From: CAVRXQ01 sp963725215
GTDB taxonomy: Bacteria > Actinomycetota > Acidimicrobiia > Acidimicrobiales > Bog-793
Assembly (NCBI GenBank): GCA_963725215.1
Contig: CAVRXQ010000007.1
Location: 620,001-684,000 of the forward strand
Direction: 5' to 3'
DNA length: 64,000 bases
The translations under genes were made by a program, and so were the position numbers. The notes beneath the pieces were generated by a model that saw nothing but the letters and a program-made list of their open reading frames with translations, did not search any database and was not told where the DNA came from. Shown here piece after piece: positions 62,594 to 64,000 of this stretch. The first letter of the stretch is position 1. The number at the start of each line of letters is the position of its first letter.

Positions 62594-63970
62594 CAGTCGC
62601 GCAACAGCTCCGTGACTCGGTAGGCGAGATCCAGCGCCTGACGCGCGTTCAGACGCGGATCGCACGCGGTCGTGTACCTGAGAGAAAGGTGTTCTTCCAA
62701 AATGTCCTCGGTTCCTCCGAGGCATTCGGTGACGTCGTCGCCGGTGAGCTCCACGTGCAGTCCCCCCGGCCACGTGCCGAGATGTCTGTGGACCGCGAAA
62801 AAGCCGCGGATCTCGCCCAAGATGTCCTCGAAGCGACGGGTCTTCCTGCCGTCGGAGATGAAGGTGTTGCCGTGCATCGGGTCGCACTGCCATACGACCG
62901 GGTGGCCGGCGCTTTCAACCGCGTCGACGATCCGGGGCAAAAGCTCGTCGACTCGACCGACTCCGAGACGGCAGATGAGAGAGAGTCGACCAGGCGTCCG
63001 GTCCGGATTCAGCACGTCGCACAGTCCGACGAGCTCTTGCGGCGCCGCCGTCGGACCGACTTTCACCCCGATCGGGTTCTCGATTCCCCGAGCGAACTCG
63101 ACGTGGGCCCCGTCACTTCGTCTAGTCCGCTCGCCGATCCAGACCATGTGCGCCGAACAGTCGTAGAAGCCGCCCGTCGCGGGCTCTTTTCTCGTCAGGG
63201 CTTGCTCGTAGTCGAGAAGCAGTGCCTCGTGGCTCGTGTAGAGGTTCGCGTGCGCCGAGGCGGTGTCGGCGTCGATCCGCATACCGAAGGTGCCGAGTGC
63301 GGCGACCGCGCGCTCGACGTCATCCGCGGTCTCGGCGTACCGGCGGCCCTCGTCGGTGCTGGCGACGAAGTACTGGTTCCATGTGTGCACGTGCGGCAGC
63401 GACGTGAATCCTTGTGCCGTCAGGGTGCGGAGGACGTTCAGTGTCGTGGCGGCGTGTTGGTACGCAGCGACGAGGCGCGCGGGATTTGGCGTCCTTCCGG
63501 CGAGATCCGGCGCGTCGTCGTTCACCATGTGACCCCGAAAACTCGGAAGCTCGGTCTCGCCAATGCGCTCGATCGGTGAAGAACGCGGCTTCGCGAAATT
63601 GGCCCGCGATGCGTCCCACGCGCACCACGGGGAGGCCAGATCCGTAGGCGAGAACCACCGCCATCTGCAAGATCACCGAGAGCCGATCGCGGATCGACTC
63701 GAAGGTAACTTCCGCGAACGATTCGGCGCAGTCTCCAGCTTGCAGCACGATCGCCCGTCGTTCACAAACGTCGCGAAGCGCTGCAAGAAGACGACGGGCT
63801 TCCGCGGGATCGACGAGCGGGGGGAGGCGTTCGAGCTCCGCGAGCGCATTCTTGAGTTCGATCTCGTCGGGCCAGTCAGGGGACTGTTCGACCGGCAGGT
63901 GACGCCATGATTCCGGTGACCACCGCGATCGGGGACGCGCCGAATTGGCGTCAACTCCGGGCTGGACCAC
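62593..63970 (-). CDS. Class II 3-deoxy-D-arabino-heptulosonate 7-phosphate synthase, frameshift at 63596-63598
   Basis: The shikimate-pathway entry enzyme of the plant/actinobacterial (AroF/AroG class II) type. The N-terminal part (63970 to about 63598; VLQAGDCAESFAEV, LPVVRVGRIAGQF) and the rest (from FAKPRSSPIERIGETELPSF, then GHMVNDDAPDLAGRTPNP, ending at 62593 with YRVTELLRD) are in different frames. An A-run of three at 63596-63598 (TTT on the coding strand) has one base too many; with two the frame continues without loss. The GTG at 63970 starts 6 nt after a TAGGGT promoter. Confidence 0.85.
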
Positions 63971-63976
63971 GGTCCA

Positions 63977-63982
63977 ACCCTA
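63977..63982 (-). promoter_or_regulatory. -10 element TAGGGT, 6 nt before the class II DAHP synthase
   Basis: Minus-strand TAGGGT with six bases to the GTG at 63970. An in-frame TAG at 63982-63980 means translation cannot begin further upstream, which supports this start. Confidence 0.45.
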
Positions 63983-64000
63983 CCGGGGCAGGCTTGTGCG

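Overview
The window is G+C-rich chromosomal DNA of an actinobacterium. Gene orders typical of Actinobacteria run through it: coaD to a SepIVA-like gene to yceD, rpmF and plsX; smc to ftsY; ffh, rpsP, khpA, rimM, trmD, rplS; tig, clpP, clpX, folC, ndk; mreBCD and mrdA; rng, rplU, rpmA, obg, proB, proA. A DUF2469 gene, a DUF2510 protein and a polyprenol-phosphate mannose synthase point the same way. The secreted protein with a Thr-rich linker and six 'YWLxxSxGxVxxFGDA' repeats makes me favour the class Acidimicrobiia, but that is inference from memory of the family.

Layout. 1-8200 holds the end of recG, rsmD/coaD, ribosome and fatty-acid genes, rnc and mutM. A lone TnpB gene of the IS200/IS605 type sits between plsX and acpP, which are normally neighbours. 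8270-20680 is the smc-ftsY and ffh-to-rplS cluster, split by a small secreted protein, a membrane protein and an IPT-domain protein/Ser-Thr kinase pair. 20700-34500 is mixed metabolism and signalling: F420-type oxidoreductase, class IV aminotransferase, nucleotidyltransferase, NifU-like protein, YdjC deacetylase, PurE, PAP2, RecB-like nuclease, hydrolase, DedA, CtaG, a DevS/DevR-like two-component pair, an ArsP-like permease and a GH3 enzyme. 35100-40420 is accessory: a VapBC pair, then a 4.5 kb island bounded by 47-bp copies of the 3' part of tRNA-Gly(UCC), carrying a secreted protein, IS and cyclase debris and a GntR-ABC exporter operon. 40495-64000 returns to housekeeping: ROK kinase, a broken BKACE gene, tRNA-Pro, the tig-clp-folC-ndk-mre-mrdA-rng-obg-pro run, a histidine phosphatase, the large repeat protein and class II DAHP synthase.

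Three themes deserve attention. First, many first-in-operon genes have TAnnnT exactly 6 or 9 nt before the start codon, which suggests leaderless or nearly leaderless transcripts. Second, three core genes (tig, obg, aroF) each carry one extra base; in obg this fuses the frame to proB. Third, the tRNA-Gly island has clear attachment-site repeats but no recombinase. No CRISPR array, rRNA operon or phage structural module was seen.
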